From: Stenotrophomonas sp. ZAC14D1_NAIMI4_1
Lineage (GTDB): Bacteria > Pseudomonadota > Gammaproteobacteria > Xanthomonadales > Xanthomonadaceae
Reading direction: 5' to 3'
Assembly: GCF_003086775.1 (NCBI RefSeq)
Contig: NZ_CP026001.1
Span: forward strand, 2,320,407-2,384,406
DNA length: 64,000 nt
Below the pieces are notes generated by a model that did not search any database, was not told the origin of the DNA, and was given only the letters and a program-made list of their open reading frames with translations. Below, in pieces: positions 63,079 to 64,000 of this stretch. The position numbers and the translations under genes were made by a program. Position 1 is the stretch's first letter, and each line of letters begins with the position of its first letter.

Positions 63079-64000
63079 ATGGCTACCTCTGGTACTCGCG
63101 ATGATTCCGCGGCCTGCCTGCGGCTGGTGCTGGGCGACCAGCTCAACCTCGAGCACCCCTGGCTTTCCGAACAGCGGGACGACGTGGTGTATGTGCTGAT
63201 GGAGATCCGCCAGGAGACGGATTATGTGTTGCATCACGCGCAGAAGATCCTGGCCATCTTCGCGGCGATGCGGCGCTTCGCGTCGCAGTTGCGCGAGGCC
63301 GGGCACCGGGTCTGCTATCTCGCCATTGATGATCGGTCGAACCGCCAGTCCCTGCCTGACAACTTGAGCGCGCTGCTGCAGCGCTACGCGGCCGAAGCGC
63401 TGGAATACCAGGCGCCGGACGAATGGCGGCTGGACCAGCAACTGAGCGGTTACGCGGCGCAGCAGACCATTGCCGTGCGCTGCGTGGACTCCGCACACTT
63501 CCTGACCACCCGAGGGGAGGTTGCGGAGTTCTTCGGCAACCGCCCGCAGTGGACGATGGAAGCGTTCTACCGCTACATGCGGCAACGCCATGGTGTACTG
63601 GTCGAGCCCGATGGCAGCCCAGTGGGCGGGCGCTGGAACTTCGATGCAGAGAACCGCAAGCCCTGGCGGGGCGACCCGCCTGAACCACCGGACCTGCGGC
63701 CACGCCATGACCTGAGTGCGCTTTGGCAGACGATTACCCAGGCCGGCGTGGCGAGCTTCGGTGATCCGCAGGCCGATGCGCTGCGCTGGCCGCTGGATCG
63801 CAGCGAGGCGCTGCAGCAGCTCGACGCCTTCATCGAACACGGCCTGCCGTCGTTTGGCGATTACCAGGATGCGATCAGTGCGCAGGCGTCCCGGCTGTTC
63901 CATTCGCTGCTGTCGTTTGTGCTGAACGTGAAGATGCTCTCGCCGTGGGAGGTGATTGCTCGGGCGCAGCAGGCTGGCCAGCAGGGCCTGGCGCCGCTGG
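63079..64000 (+). CDS. Photolyase-related protein (DPRP / FeS-BCP cryptochrome-like), 5' part
   Basis: 307 codons are visible before the window ends. The start ACLRLVLGDQLNLEHPWLSE, then VLMEIRQETDYVLHHAQKIL, and AEFFGNRPQWTMEAFYRYMR followed by RWNFDAENRKPW, match the deoxyribodipyrimidine photolyase-related family. Known members (PhrB) repair (6-4) photoproducts with FAD, a lumazine antenna and a 4Fe-4S cluster. The C-terminal FAD and cluster region lies outside the window. The pairing with a DUF2256 gene is characteristic. Confidence 0.88.
   Translation, partial: MATSGTRDDSAACLRLVLGDQLNLEHPWLSEQRDDVVYVLMEIRQETDYVLHHAQKILAIFAAMRRFASQLREAGHRVCYLAIDDRSNRQSLPDNLSALLQRYAAEALEYQAPDEWRLDQQLSGYAAQQTIAVRCVDSAHFLTTRGEVAEFFGNRPQWTMEAFYRYMRQRHGVLVEPDGSPVGGRWNFDAENRKPWRGDPPEPPDLRPRHDLSALWQTITQAGVASFGDPQADALRWPLDRSEALQQLDAFIEHGLPSFGDYQDAISAQASRLFHSLLSFVLNVKMLSPWEVIARAQQAGQQGLAPL

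Overview
The window is high-GC gammaproteobacterial chromosome. Gene content and order, plus dozens of short GTAG-ended palindromes of the SMAG type, point to Stenotrophomonas (Xanthomonadaceae), probably the S. maltophilia complex. This assignment is from recognition, not a database search. I saw no tRNA, rRNA or CRISPR array.

Layout. Bases 1-8.5 kb hold a signalling block: a histidine kinase, a PAS histidine kinase paired with a degenerate GGDEF-EAL-REC regulator, and a large PAS-GGDEF-EAL protein. 8.5-11.8 kb is repeat-rich, with small hypothetical genes, a frameshifted membrane protein and a methyl-accepting chemotaxis protein. 11.8-31.4 kb is mostly core: hflD-mnmA-nudJ; clpS and clpA; infA and aat (the N-degron branch close together); an amidase locus with a decayed duplication; trxB; ftsK; a DUF3857/transglutaminase protein; lolA; rarA. 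32-37.5 kb is an iron/heme uptake block: an esterase behind a Fur-like box, a YncE-like propeller and hmuTUV. 38.4-40.9 kb carries an EF-G paralogue behind an unusual leader with two tiny ORFs and a strong terminator-like hairpin. 41-43 kb has an AT-hook protein and SapC.

43-52.6 kb is an accessory island of visibly lower GC. It holds a Cas2/SinR-like small protein, a decayed tyrosine recombinase, decayed fragments, and a two-gene cassette: a Schlafen-type AlbA_2 protein followed by a 2151-residue nuclease-STAND NTPase. The cassette looks like an Avs-type anti-phage defence system and is the best candidate for an undescribed system here.

52.6-56.5 kb has a structured leader before a small protein, a GNAT enzyme, and a duplicated secreted protein pair that brackets a fragment of an HlyD-type secretion gene. 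56.5-62.7 kb is a LysR regulator divergent from a membrane dehydrogenase operon (subunit 3, GMC flavoprotein, triheme cytochrome c) facing a porin. The window closes with DUF2256 and the start of a photolyase-related gene.

The palindromes matter beyond decoration. They sit between almost all convergent or co-directional gene ends, form two tandem arrays (85-bp and 73-bp periods), and in at least three places the TAG of their GTAG terminus is the stop codon of the preceding gene.
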